Source: Paramesorhizobium salinisoli (GTDB taxonomy: Bacteria > Pseudomonadota > Alphaproteobacteria > Rhizobiales > Rhizobiaceae). Taken from it: a DNA stretch of 64,000 bases. The stretch is taken from NCBI RefSeq assembly GCF_003335045.1, contig NZ_QOZG01000004.1:310001-374000 (forward strand), written 5' to 3'. The notes beneath the pieces were generated by a model. It did not search any database. It saw nothing but the letters and a program-made list of their open reading frames with translations, and was not told the origin of the DNA. Position numbers and translations under genes: made by a program. Of this stretch, positions 55,951 to 64,000 are shown piece after piece; the first letter of the stretch is position 1; every line of letters begins with the position of its first letter.

Positions 55951-55980
55951 GCGGTTCTCGCCTCATGAGGCGAGAACCGC
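55951..55980. terminator. Perfect 30-bp palindrome after the oxidase subunit IV gene
   Basis: Arms GCGGTTCTCGCCTCA/TGAGGCGAGAACCGC meet with no spacer, so an RNA hairpin would have a small loop at CATG. TCTCATTTTGCC follows. Likely a terminator for the small-gene unit before the pnt promoter. Confidence 0.65.
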
Positions 55981-56158
55981 TCTCATTTTGCCTTGAGGCA
56001 GGTCCGGACGGAAAGCAGTTCTCCTTTTCCAAGGAAAAACGGTTCCTAATTTTCCCGGGTCCCACTTCCCCCGGATTTGCTCATAGCATAACCATATCCG
56101 CCGCCCGGATTTTCGGGGAGGCGTCAACCGGCGAGAGGCCGGCGAGAGGAGGGACGGC

Positions 56159-57460
56159 TTGGCTCAAACGATATTCATTCCCAGGGAAACGGATCCAACT
56201 GAGCCGCGCGTCGCGGCTTCGCCGGAAACGGTGAAGAAACTCGTTGGTCTTGGCTTTTCCGTTGCCGTGGAAAAAGGCGCGGGGACGCTCTCGCGGATTC
56301 CGGACGACGCGTTCGAGACGGCCGGGGCAAAGATCGGCACTCCCGGGGACGCCAAATCGGCCGACGTGATCCTCAGGGTTCGCCGTCCTTCCACAGTCGA
56401 ACTCAAGGGGTATAGAAAAGGCGCGGTGCTCGTCGCCATGCTGGATCCCTACGGCCATGAAGCGGAAGTGCGGGAACTTGCTTCTGCGGGCATTTCAGCT
56501 TTCACGATGGAGTTCATGCCGCGCATCACGCGCGCGCAGGTGATGGACGTCCTGTCGAGCCAGGCAAACCTCTCCGGCTATCAGGCGGTGATCGACGCGG
56601 CTGCGGAATATGACCGCGCGATGCCGATGATGATGACGGCCGCCGGTACTGTGCCCGCGGCAAAGGTGTTCGTCATGGGCGCCGGTGTGGCAGGTCTCCA
56701 GGCGATTGCAACGGCGCGGCGTCTCGGCGCGGTGGTGACAGCGACCGACGTTCGTCCGGCCGCGAAGGAACAGGTCGCCTCGCTCGGTGCAAAATTCGTT
56801 GCCGTTGAGGACGACGAGTTCAAGGCGGCAGAAACGGCAGGCGGCTACGCCAAGGAAATGTCCAAGGAATATCAGGCGAAGCAGGCGGCGCTCGTCGCCG
56901 ACCATATCGCCAAGCAGGACATCGTCATCACCACCGCGCTTATTCCCGGTCGTCCGGCGCCTCGCCTGGTTTCGAAGGAAATGCTGGCGTCGATGCGTCC
57001 GGGTTCCATCGTGGTTGATCTTGCTGTCGAGCGCGGCGGCAATGTCGAGGGTGCGCAACCGGGCAAGGTGGTGGAGATTGGCGGCGTCAAGATCGTGGGT
57101 CATCTGAACGTGCCGGGTCGCATCGCGGCAACGGCATCGCAGCTCTATGCCCGCAATCTCCTCGCCTTCATCGAGACAATGGTCGACAAGGAAAGCAAGA
57201 CGCTGAAAATCAATTTCGACGACGAGCTGGTCAAGGCGACGTTGCTTACCCGCGACGGTGCGATCGTGCATCCGGCTTTTGCCGGAGTTGCGACGGATGC
57301 GAAGCCAATCACGCCGGCTGTGAAAACGCCTGCAGCGCCTAAAGCCAGGGCAAAGGCTGCGCCGGGGGCATCGGCGGCTGAAGCAGCCAAAACGCCCACG
57401 AACAAGGCGCCCACGAAGGGCAGGAAACCTGCCGCATCCAAGACGGGAGGAGAGGCATAA
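56159..57460 (+). CDS. pntAA: NAD(P) transhydrogenase subunit alpha part 1 (domain I, NAD-binding)
   Basis: A 433-residue protein from a TTG start, [25 protein letters not shown]. The NAD-binding Rossmann motif [15 protein letters not shown] is near 178, followed by [16 protein letters not shown] and the mobile loop [15 protein letters not shown]. The C-terminal Ala/Lys/Pro-rich tail (about residues 385-433) lacks the membrane segments, which are in the next gene. It forms the proton-translocating enzyme that transfers hydride from NADH to NADP. Its stop overlaps the next ATG (TAATG). Confidence 0.95.
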   Translation: MAQTIFIPRETDPTEPRVAASPETVKKLVGLGFSVAVEKGAGTLSRIPDDAFETAGAKIGTPGDAKSADVILRVRRPSTVELKGYRKGAVLVAMLDPYGHEAEVRELASAGISAFTMEFMPRITRAQVMDVLSSQANLSGYQAVIDAAAEYDRAMPMMMTAAGTVPAAKVFVMGAGVAGLQAIATARRLGAVVTATDVRPAAKEQVASLGAKFVAVEDDEFKAAETAGGYAKEMSKEYQAKQAALVADHIAKQDIVITTALIPGRPAPRLVSKEMLASMRPGSIVVDLAVERGGNVEGAQPGKVVEIGGVKIVGHLNVPGRIAATASQLYARNLLAFIETMVDKESKTLKINFDDELVKATLLTRDGAIVHPAFAGVATDAKPITPAVKTPAAPKARAKAAPGASAAEAAKTPTNKAPTKGRKPAASKTGGEA

Positions 57461-57879
57461 TGGCCGATACGGCACTCGATAAAGCCCTCGACGGGCTCAA
57501 CCAGGCTGTCGAAGCCGTGCGCCAGGCGGCGGAAAGCGCCCCCAGCGTTGCCGATGCGGCTGGTGCCATGGCGCACGCGGCGACGGGTGGCGCGGTCGAT
57601 CCTTTCGTCTTCCGCTTTGCGATCTTCATCCTGTCGATCTTCGTCGGTTATTACGTCGTCTGGTCGGTGACGCCGGCATTGCACACGCCGCTGATGGCGG
57701 TCACCAACGCCATTTCGTCGGTCATCGTGGTGGGCGCGCTTCTGGCGGTGGGCCTCTCGGCAAGTGGCATGGCGACCGGTTTCGGATTCATCGCGCTGGT
57801 GCTCGCCAGCGTGAACATTTTCGGCGGCTTCCTCGTCACCCAGCGCATGCTCGCCATGTACAAGAAAAAAGAAAAGTGA
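57460..57879 (+). CDS. pntAB: NAD(P) transhydrogenase subunit alpha part 2 (membrane domain)
   Basis: A 139-residue membrane protein: an N-terminal Ala-rich amphipathic part, then three or four helices ([60 protein letters not shown]). [14 protein letters not shown] is the conserved signature of the PntA C-terminal domain II. It assembles the proton channel with PntB. Overlaps pntAA by one base and precedes pntB by 11 bases. Confidence 0.95.
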   Translation: MADTALDKALDGLNQAVEAVRQAAESAPSVADAAGAMAHAATGGAVDPFVFRFAIFILSIFVGYYVVWSVTPALHTPLMAVTNAISSVIVVGALLAVGLSASGMATGFGFIALVLASVNIFGGFLVTQRMLAMYKKKEK

Positions 57880-57890
57880 GGGGCTGAACC

Positions 57891-59291
57891 ATGGGCGTCG
57901 ATCTCGCAGCCTTCCTTTATCTCGTTTCCGGCGTGCTTTTCATTTTGGCACTGCGCGGGCTTTCGCATCCCACCACCAGCCGTCAGGGTAATCTCTACGG
58001 CATGATCGGCATGGGCATCTCCATCATCACAACGCTGGCGCTGGCCCGGCCAAGCTTCGGCGGCCTTTCGCTGATCGTGCTCGGCATCGCGATCGGCGGC
58101 GGCATTGGCGCCTATATCGCCAGAAGCATCGCCATGACGGCGATGCCGCAGTTGATCGCCGCCTTCCATTCGCTGATCGGCCTTGCCGCCGTTCTGGTGG
58201 CAGCGGCGGCGCTTTATACGCCTCACTCCTTCGGCATCGGCGAAATCGGCTCGATCCATGGCCAGGCTTTGATCGAAATGTCGCTCGGTGTCGCCATCGG
58301 CGCGATCACCTTCACCGGGTCGATCATCGCTTTCCTCAAGCTGGACGGTCGCATGTCCGGTAAGCCGATCATCCTGCCCGGCCGGCACATCATCAATGCG
58401 GCGCTGGCCATTGCCATCGTCGTGCTGGTCGCCATTCTGGTGAATACCGAAAGCCATACGGTGTTCTGGCTGATCGTCATCCTGTCGCTGGTGCTGGGCG
58501 GCTTGATCATCGTGCCGATCGGCGGCGCGGACATGCCTGTCGTCGTCTCCATGCTCAACTCCTATTCGGGCTGGGCAGCGGCGGGCATCGGCTTCACGCT
58601 GGGCAATCTGGCGCTGATCATTACCGGCGCGCTGGTCGGCTCGTCGGGCGCGATACTGTCCTACATCATGTGCAAAGGCATGAACCGTTCGTTCATTTCG
58701 GTTATTCTCGGCGGCTTCGGCGGCGAGACCGCCGGTCCGGCCGGGGCTGAGGTCGAGCAGCGTCCGGTCAAGCAGGGCTCCGCCGAGGATGCGGCCTTCA
58801 TCATGAAGAATGCCTCCAAGGTCATCATCGTGCCCGGCTACGGCATGGCGGTGGCGCAGGCACAGCACGCGCTGCGCGAGATGGCCGACAAGCTCAAGGC
58901 GGAAGGCGTCGAGGTCAAATACGCCATCCATCCGGTGGCAGGCCGCATGCCCGGGCATATGAACGTGCTCCTGGCCGAAGCCAATGTGCCCTATGATGAG
59001 GTGTTCGAGCTGGAAGACATCAACTCGGAATTCGCGCAGGCGGATGTGGCATTCGTCATCGGCGCGAACGATGTGACCAACCCGGCGGCGAAGACCGATC
59101 CGAAATCGCCGATCTTCGGCATGCCCATCCTCGATGTGGACAAGGCCGGCACGGTGCTGTTCATCAAGCGTGGCATGGGCTCCGGCTATGCCGGCGTGGA
59201 GAACGAACTGTTCTTCCGCGACAATACGATGATGCTTTTTGCCGACGCCAAGAAGATGGTGGAGAATATCGTCAAGGCGCTGGATCACTAA
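57891..59291 (+). CDS. pntB: NAD(P) transhydrogenase subunit beta
   Basis: A 466-residue subunit with nine or so N-terminal membrane helices and a C-terminal NADP-binding domain III beginning near residue 300 (VIIVPGYGMAVAQAQHALREMAD). IHPVAGRMPGHMNVLLAEANVPYD and NDVTNPAAKTDPKSPIFGMP are diagnostic. Together with pntAA and pntAB it forms a complete three-gene operon supplying NADPH from the proton gradient. Followed by a strong terminator. Confidence 0.97.
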   Translation: MGVDLAAFLYLVSGVLFILALRGLSHPTTSRQGNLYGMIGMGISIITTLALARPSFGGLSLIVLGIAIGGGIGAYIARSIAMTAMPQLIAAFHSLIGLAAVLVAAAALYTPHSFGIGEIGSIHGQALIEMSLGVAIGAITFTGSIIAFLKLDGRMSGKPIILPGRHIINAALAIAIVVLVAILVNTESHTVFWLIVILSLVLGGLIIVPIGGADMPVVVSMLNSYSGWAAAGIGFTLGNLALIITGALVGSSGAILSYIMCKGMNRSFISVILGGFGGETAGPAGAEVEQRPVKQGSAEDAAFIMKNASKVIIVPGYGMAVAQAQHALREMADKLKAEGVEVKYAIHPVAGRMPGHMNVLLAEANVPYDEVFELEDINSEFAQADVAFVIGANDVTNPAAKTDPKSPIFGMPILDVDKAGTVLFIKRGMGSGYAGVENELFFRDNTMMLFADAKKMVENIVKALDH

Positions 59292-59316
59292 GAGGTTTCG
59301 CAACCTTCCAGTTATG

Positions 59317-59345
59317 AAAGGCGGTCTCCATGGGGCCGCCTTTTT
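59317..59345 (+). terminator. Rho-independent terminator of the pnt operon
   Basis: Hairpin AAAGGCGG/CCGCCTTT with an 11-base loop, followed by a T-run, starting 25 bases after the pntB stop. Confidence 0.9.
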
Positions 59346-59392
59346 GCTGATGGGCCTCACCCTCGAAAGACGAGGGCGTGTGGCGCTGGGTT

Positions 59393-59419
59393 AAAAAAAG
59401 CCCCGCGCTGAGGCGGGGC
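59393..59419 (-). terminator. Rho-independent terminator of the aco-like operon
   Basis: Read on the minus strand: GCCCCGC-hairpin-GCGGGGC then a T-run (A-run 59393-59399 on the plus strand), located 28 bases after the E2 gene stop. It ends the minus-strand dehydrogenase operon. Confidence 0.9.
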
Positions 59420-59446
59420 CAGTCTCTCGGGGGGAAGGGTTGGAAT

Positions 59447-60781
59447 TCACACGGCTGCGCGGGCGATTTCCTGGATGATCTTCAGGACCTGCTCGCGGCG
59501 TTCGAGCTGCGGCATGTGGCCGGTGGCGGCAAAGATGTGGATCGCGATTTCGCCGGGAAGTCCCGCGCTTTGGGCTGCTGGAATGATGCGGTCGCCCGCG
59601 CCGAAGATCAGCCGTACCGGGAGACGCAGGGAGGCGAGAGCCGGGCGGATGTCGAAGGTCTGCGTGCCATCGGCAAAATAGCTGTCGATGATCGTCGTCT
59701 GTGCGGCACGCAGTGCCTCATCGGCGCTCTGGGCAACGGTGGCGTTGACGAAGGGTCTGGTGAGCAGGCTTTCATCGACGACAAGCTGTCTCAGCCACGG
59801 CATGAGGCTCGCCTCGCTTCTCGCCCTGACGAAGCCTTCGAGAAAGGCGCTGTTGATCTCCGGCCCCAGGCCCGCAGGGGCGATCAGCGCAAGCGCGCGG
59901 ATATCGGCATTGCCCCGCGCGGCAAGCGTTGCAGCCACGGCGCCGCCGAAGGAATGGCCGACGAGCACGAAGGAGCCGATCCGATGCGCTTCCAGCGTGC
60001 GCTCGACCTCCTCGGCAATGGCATCGAGGCTTTCCGGAACATGGCGCGTCGAACCGCCATGGCCGGGGAGGTCTATCGCCAGAACGGGGCTATCGACCTG
60101 CACGCCGGCAAAGAGCGGGCGCCAGCTGTTCAGATCCCCACCAAAGCCGTGAATGAGCACGACCGGTAAGGCTTGAGCCGCGCCGCTGCCCTGGCGCAGC
60201 CATACCGCATGGAGAGGCGCACCCGTTGCCGGAGCCGCTGGCTCGCCGGATTGCACGGCCGGAGAGGCCACGGCAATGCTTGCTTCGACATCTTTGCGGG
60301 TGATGCGCCCTTTGGGCCCACTACCGGCAATTCCCGATAATTCGAGCCCTGCCTCCGTCGCAAGGCGGCGGGCAAGCGGCGTGGCACGGGTGCCCATGCT
60401 GCTGTCCGTCTCTGAGCCTGTGGGCTTTTCAACTGCCGGGACAGAAGCCGGGGCAGGTCCGGGTTTAACGGCAGTCGCCAACGGCGCTTCCTGGGGATCT
60501 CGAGGCGCAGCGTCCGGCCTGCCGGTTGGGGTATATTCCTCGCTCTCGGCAAAAATCCACGCCACCGCCTGACCAACCGGGACAACCGCGCCTTCGGCAG
60601 CGGAGACGTCGCGCAGTGTGCCGCCGGCGGGCGCATCGACCTCCATCGCCGCCTTGTCGGTCTCGATCTCGAACAGGAGTTGGCCCTTGGTCACCGCATC
60701 GCCATCCTTGGCGTACCAGCGGGAAATCCGGCCGGTCTCCATATCCATGTCCACCTTGGGGAGGATGACTTCGACGGGCAT
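59447..60781 (-). CDS. acoC: Acetoin-dehydrogenase-like E2: lipoyl domain + E3-binding domain + alpha/beta hydrolase
   Basis: A 444-residue protein. Residues 1-80 form a lipoyl domain with the lipoylated Lys43 in EIETDKAAMEV. A Pro/Ala linker follows, then a peripheral-subunit-binding domain (ATPLARRLATEAGLELSGI...GRITRKDVE, about 130-170). From about 200 there is an alpha/beta hydrolase with LIHGFGGDLNSW and nucleophile GHSFGG near 274. The usual catalytic E2 acyltransferase domain (HxxxDG) is absent. AcoC proteins of acetoin dehydrogenase have this hydrolase-type layout, which supports the acetoin-like call. The E3 gene is not in the window. Symbol given by family, not by tested function. 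Confidence 0.8.
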   Translation of the reverse strand: MPVEVILPKVDMDMETGRISRWYAKDGDAVTKGQLLFEIETDKAAMEVDAPAGGTLRDVSAAEGAVVPVGQAVAWIFAESEEYTPTGRPDAAPRDPQEAPLATAVKPGPAPASVPAVEKPTGSETDSSMGTRATPLARRLATEAGLELSGIAGSGPKGRITRKDVEASIAVASPAVQSGEPAAPATGAPLHAVWLRQGSGAAQALPVVLIHGFGGDLNSWRPLFAGVQVDSPVLAIDLPGHGGSTRHVPESLDAIAEEVERTLEAHRIGSFVLVGHSFGGAVAATLAARGNADIRALALIAPAGLGPEINSAFLEGFVRARSEASLMPWLRQLVVDESLLTRPFVNATVAQSADEALRAAQTTIIDSYFADGTQTFDIRPALASLRLPVRLIFGAGDRIIPAAQSAGLPGEIAIHIFAATGHMPQLERREQVLKIIQEIARAAV

Positions 60782-60784
60782 CGC

Positions 60785-61783
60785 TCAGCGCACTCCGTTG
60801 ACGAGATCGCGGGCGCTTTTGAGAATATCCGGCACCTGCGGCACCGCTGCCTTTTCCAGCTCGGGATTATAGGGAATAGGCGTTTCGGCGCCGCCGAGGC
60901 GTATGATCGGCGCATCGAGGAAATCGAAGGCGTCGCTTTCGGCGATCATGGCGCTGACTTCCGCGCCGACGCCGAGCGTCTTGACGCCCTCATAGACGCA
61001 GATCAGCCGCGATGTCTTCTTGACGCTGGCGATGATCGTCTCGCGGTCCATTGGACGGACGGTGCGGAGGTCAATCACTTCGGCATCAATGCCCTCGGAG
61101 GCAAGCGTTTCTGCCGCTTCCAGCGCCTTGTGGACCATAATGGCGGTTGCGACGATGGTGACGTCCTTGCCCTCGCGGCGGATCTCCGCCTTGCCGATCG
61201 GCGTCGTATAATACCCTTCCGGTACCGGGCCTTTCATCTTGTAGAGCAGCTTGTGCTCGAAGATCATGACGGGGTCGGGGTCCTCGATGGCGGCGAGCAG
61301 CAGGCCCTTGGCGTCGTGCGGTGTTGCCGGCTGGACCACTTTCAGGCCCGGAACATGGCCGAGCCACGCCTCGATGCTCTGGCTGTGTTGTGCCGCAGCG
61401 CCCGTGCCGGAGCCCGCGGGAAACCGCATAACCAGCGGAACGGAAACCGCGCCGCCCAGCATATAGCGTATCTTGGCAGCCTGGTTGACGATCTGCTCCA
61501 TGGCCAATGCCGCGAAATCGGAGAACTGGAATTCAAAGATCGGGCGCATGCCCGTCAGCGCGGCACCGACGGCGACACCAGCCCCCCCAAGTTCCGAGAT
61601 GGGCGTATCCATGACGCGGTCCTCGCCGAAACGATGGACGAGATCGCCCGTCACCTGGAAAGCGCCGCCATAGACGCCGATATCCTCGCCCATCAGGAAG
61701 ACGCGATCGTCTCTTTCCATGGCGATCGCCATGGCTTCCTGAATGGCCTGGGCATAGCTCAGTTCGCGGATCGTCGTATCCAT
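60785..61783 (-). CDS. acoB: TPP-dependent dehydrogenase E1 beta subunit (AcoB-like)
   Basis: A 332-residue subunit: [57 protein letters not shown], and [20 protein letters not shown], typical of E1 beta in acetoin/branched-chain/pyruvate dehydrogenases. It forms the alpha2beta2 E1 with the upstream gene. The open frame begins with a TTG at 61792, overlapping the E1 alpha stop; I prefer the ATG at 61783. It is followed 3 bases later by the E2 gene. Confidence 0.9.
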   Translation of the reverse strand: MDTTIRELSYAQAIQEAMAIAMERDDRVFLMGEDIGVYGGAFQVTGDLVHRFGEDRVMDTPISELGGAGVAVGAALTGMRPIFEFQFSDFAALAMEQIVNQAAKIRYMLGGAVSVPLVMRFPAGSGTGAAAQHSQSIEAWLGHVPGLKVVQPATPHDAKGLLLAAIEDPDPVMIFEHKLLYKMKGPVPEGYYTTPIGKAEIRREGKDVTIVATAIMVHKALEAAETLASEGIDAEVIDLRTVRPMDRETIIASVKKTSRLICVYEGVKTLGVGAEVSAMIAESDAFDFLDAPIIRLGGAETPIPYNPELEKAAVPQVPDILKSARDLVNGVR

Positions 61784-61784
61784 T

Positions 61785-62834
61785 TCAGGCAAGGTCCGTA
61801 TAAACGTCGCGGGTCAGGCTTGCGATATCGGGGGCGGGGCTGACCTTGGCGAACTCGATGGCAGCTTCGATCTCGTGCTCGACATCGGCGCGGACCGCTT
61901 CAATCCCGGCGGCATCGATGACGCCATATTCCTGCATCTGCGCCTCGAAAAGCTGGATCGGGTCGCGATTGGCGATCCAGTCCTCGATCTCCTCCTTGGT
62001 GCGGTAGCGGTTGCGGTCGCTCTTGGAATGACCGCGATGGCGATAGGTCTTGCACTCGATGAGGGTTGGACCATCGCCACGACGTGCGCGCTCGACAGCC
62101 TCGCTAGAGGCTTCGGCGACATCGGACAGATTGTTACCGTCAACGATGACTCCGGGCATTGCGTAGGCGGCAGCCCGGTCGGCGACATTGGCCACGGCGG
62201 TGGAGCGCCTGGTCGAGGTCGACATGCCGTAGCCATTGTTCTCGCAAACGAAAATGACCGGTAGCTTCCAGACGGAGGCCATGTTCAGCGCCTCGTGGAA
62301 AGCGCCTTCATTGTTGGCGCCGTCGCCGAAATAGGAGACGACGACGCGGCCCGTCTTCAGTTTCTTCATTGACAGAGCGGCGCCGACGGCAATGGGGATG
62401 CCGCCGCCGACGATGCCGTTGGCGCCAAGATTGCCCTTGGAGACGTCGGCGATGTGCATTGAGCCGCCACGGCCGCGGCAATAGCCGGTTTCCTTGCCGA
62501 AGAACTCGGCGAACATCCTGGAGACGTCCGCCCCCTTGGCAATGCAATGGCCATGGCCGCGATGGGTGGAGGTGATCATGTCTTCATCGGCGAGGGGGAG
62601 CGAGATGCCCACGGCGCTCGCTTCCTGGCCGATGGAAAGATGCATGGTGCCGTGGATGAGGCCCCGCGTGTAGCTTTCCTCTGCTCCTTCCTCGAAGCGG
62701 CGGATCAGATACATCTTGCGCAGCGCTTCCTTCAACTGCTCTGGCGAATAGTGCCGGAAGGCGAAAGGCAGATTGTGCCCGCCTTCCTGAGCTGTCATGT
62801 CCGCTTTGGCGATGATCTTGCCGGCTTCACCCAT
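61785..62834 (-). CDS. acoA: TPP-dependent dehydrogenase E1 alpha subunit (AcoA-like)
   Basis: A 349-residue subunit. [52 protein letters not shown] and the TPP motif [23 protein letters not shown] (ending NN) are all present. The substrate class (acetoin, pyruvate or 2-oxo acid) is not resolved by these motifs; the hydrolase-type E2 favours acetoin. The ATG at 62834 has AGGAG at good spacing; the GTG at 62843 is too close to the RBS. It follows the SAF-domain oxidoreductase gene by 24 bases. Confidence 0.88.
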   Translation of the reverse strand: MGEAGKIIAKADMTAQEGGHNLPFAFRHYSPEQLKEALRKMYLIRRFEEGAEESYTRGLIHGTMHLSIGQEASAVGISLPLADEDMITSTHRGHGHCIAKGADVSRMFAEFFGKETGYCRGRGGSMHIADVSKGNLGANGIVGGGIPIAVGAALSMKKLKTGRVVVSYFGDGANNEGAFHEALNMASVWKLPVIFVCENNGYGMSTSTRRSTAVANVADRAAAYAMPGVIVDGNNLSDVAEASSEAVERARRGDGPTLIECKTYRHRGHSKSDRNRYRTKEEIEDWIANRDPIQLFEAQMQEYGVIDAAGIEAVRADVEHEIEAAIEFAKVSPAPDIASLTRDVYTDLA

Positions 62835-62858
62835 CTCGGGCACTCCTGTTTTCCGCGA

Positions 62859-64000
62859 TCAGCTTCCGTACACAAGCTTGTCCTGCCGTGAACGCAGTTC
62901 GGCGATCTTTGATCCCGGCATGACGGCGGCATTCTCATAGGTGATGAGCTCGCCTTTCTTGATCGGGGCCGTGACGGTGCCGCGTTCCAGCAGGCCGCAA
63001 GGGATGGCCTTGGCGGCGCGGGCTTCCGGCACGGTCATGATCCAGGCGCGATAGCTGTATTCGCCGATGGCGTCGAGCTTGTCGCCGGGCTTCAGATCCT
63101 TCTTGGACACGGCGCAGACTTCGGCGACCGGCTTTGCCAGCGGCACCATGTCGGGCTTGCCGTAAAGCACGACGCGGGCGCAAGTCAGCGGCACTTCGAG
63201 CGAGGTCAAATGGTATGGCCGGTGGAAGGTGAAATAGGGGCCATGACCCATCTTCAAATCTTCCATGCGCTCACGAATGCGCGGATGGGACATATCGGCG
63301 ATGACGAAGACGCCGGGCGCCACGCCCTTGCCGATGGAGTAATCGACGACGCCTACCTTCGAGAGCACACCGCCATCCTTTACCGGGATCAGCGTTTTGT
63401 TGAGTTCGCTCACCGTGGCCGTGGGACCATGCATGCCCGGCTTGTCCGGCACGAGGCCGGTGGCGTTGGCGATCGCCGCCATTTCCACCATGGTCTTGGA
63501 GCCGTCGACGAACTCGACCAGCATGCGCACGTTCATGTTGCGGCGCTGGGCTTCCTCGGCATAGTCGTCGGGGATGGCATCGATGTTGAGCGGGTTGTTC
63601 TTACCCTTGCCGGCGGCGACGATCGGATGTCCCATGGCGGTGACGAATTCGATCAGTTCCATGCAGGAGGACGGCTCGTCGCCAGCGCCGAGCGAATAGG
63701 TCACGCCCAGGCGGTCGGCTTCGCTTTTGAGATAGGCGCCGATGGTCACGTCAGCCTCGACATTCATCATGACGAGATGCTTGCCATGCTCCATGGCGCG
63801 CAGGCCAATCTCGGCGCCGACGGCGGGGACGCCTGTTGCGTCGATCACCACATCGATCATGTCGTTCTGTAGGATCAGGTCGGCATTGTCGGTTACGGCG
63901 ATCTTGTGGCTTTCCATCGTCCTGGTGAGGTCGGAAGCGTTGGAGACTTCCCTCGCATGGCCTTCTTCCTGATAGGCGATATCCACGGCCTTGACCGCAT
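62859..64000 (-). CDS. NAD(P)-dependent oxidoreductase with C-terminal SAF domain (5' end outside window)
   Basis: The frame is open through the right edge, so the N-terminus is missing. The visible part has the end of a Rossmann fold (MIDVVIDATGVPAVGAEIGLRA) and a homoserine-dehydrogenase-like catalytic region (GVTYSLGAGDEPSSCMELIEF, VAAGKGKNNPL). The C-terminal SAF-like domain (DLKPGDKLDAIGEYSYRAWI...IPCGLLERGTVTAPIKKGELITYENA) is typical of antifreeze/FlgA-like proteins. Such fusions occur in sugar-acid or tetrose catabolism; the exact substrate is not known. It is the first gene visible of the minus-strand operon with the dehydrogenase complex. Confidence 0.75.
   Translation of the reverse strand, partial: AVKAVDIAYQEEGHAREVSNASDLTRTMESHKIAVTDNADLILQNDMIDVVIDATGVPAVGAEIGLRAMEHGKHLVMMNVEADVTIGAYLKSEADRLGVTYSLGAGDEPSSCMELIEFVTAMGHPIVAAGKGKNNPLNIDAIPDDYAEEAQRRNMNVRMLVEFVDGSKTMVEMAAIANATGLVPDKPGMHGPTATVSELNKTLIPVKDGGVLSKVGVVDYSIGKGVAPGVFVIADMSHPRIRERMEDLKMGHGPYFTFHRPYHLTSLEVPLTCARVVLYGKPDMVPLAKPVAEVCAVSKKDLKPGDKLDAIGEYSYRAWIMTVPEARAAKAIPCGLLERGTVTAPIKKGELITYENAAVMPGSKIAELRSRQDKLVYGS

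Noticed and set aside
57651-59360. 569-residue minus-strand frame opposite pntAB and pntB
   Set aside because: Antisense shadow of two unmistakable transhydrogenase genes; His/Asp-rich low-complexity translation.

Overview
The window looks like a chromosomal segment of an alphaproteobacterium of the order Hyphomicrobiales (Rhizobiales), probably the Brucella/Ochrobactrum, Rhizobium or Phyllobacterium side. The evidence is indirect: high G+C, a three-gene proton-translocating transhydrogenase preceded by an aa3-oxidase subunit IV gene, a FeeM-like acyl transferase, the NfeD/slipin/PPi-type phosphofructokinase order, and many solute transporters. Genus cannot be fixed from this sequence alone.

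Bases 1-6974 are the right end of an integrated element. A tyrosine integrase (5337-6743) sits beside a copy of the 3' part of a tRNA-Leu(CAA) gene (6922-6974), the expected attachment site; the intact tRNA and the other boundary should lie left of the window. Cargo is one tightly packed minus-strand series: integrase, AlpA-like HTH, HigB-like toxin, XRE antitoxin, then an ABC-three-component (ABC-3C) conflict system made of an HNH effector, a middle component and a DUF2326-type ATPase that appears broken by a frameshift. After a 306-base gap comes an OLD-family ATPase/TOPRIM nuclease cut by the window edge.

From 7001 on the content is ordinary chromosome. In order: a TetR regulator with a perfect operator and a MacAB-like export operon (7.0-10.8 kb); NfeD, slipin and PPi-phosphofructokinase (10.8-14.3); a split XdhC pair (14.4-15.4); a pipecolate/2-aminoadipate (D-lysine) catabolic cluster amaB, hglS, lysR and amaA (15.5-21.0); a SorC regulator beside an AfuABC/FbpABC-like ABC importer with an MBL hydrolase and a SurE-like nucleotidase (21.4-28.4); Tex (28.5-30.8); two similar ArsR regulators beside an ene-reductase, an EndoIII-like glycosylase and a threonine dehydratase (31-34.5); a His-rich COG0523 metal GTPase with a WD40 protein (34.5-36.6); a creatininase-like hydrolase and an 8-oxoguanine-deaminase-like amidohydrolase (36.7-38.7); MarR, LacI and a D-2-hydroxyacid dehydrogenase (38.9-41.6); a glutamine-amidotransferase-like hydrolase (42.1-42.9); and a TRAP transporter whose binding-protein gene converges on its membrane genes (43.2-46.8).

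The last 17 kb carry an SDR, a fused indolepyruvate:ferredoxin oxidoreductase, a GGDEF-EAL protein next to a FeeM-like acyl transferase, two small membrane proteins, pntAA-pntAB-pntB, and on the minus strand an acetoin-dehydrogenase-like E1alpha/E1beta/E2 operon led by a SAF-domain oxidoreductase that runs off the right edge.

The most interesting part is the integrated element, in which a HigBA-type toxin-antitoxin pair lies inside the same overlapping gene chain as an ABC-3C system. All functional calls come from reading motifs and gene order; no database search was run.
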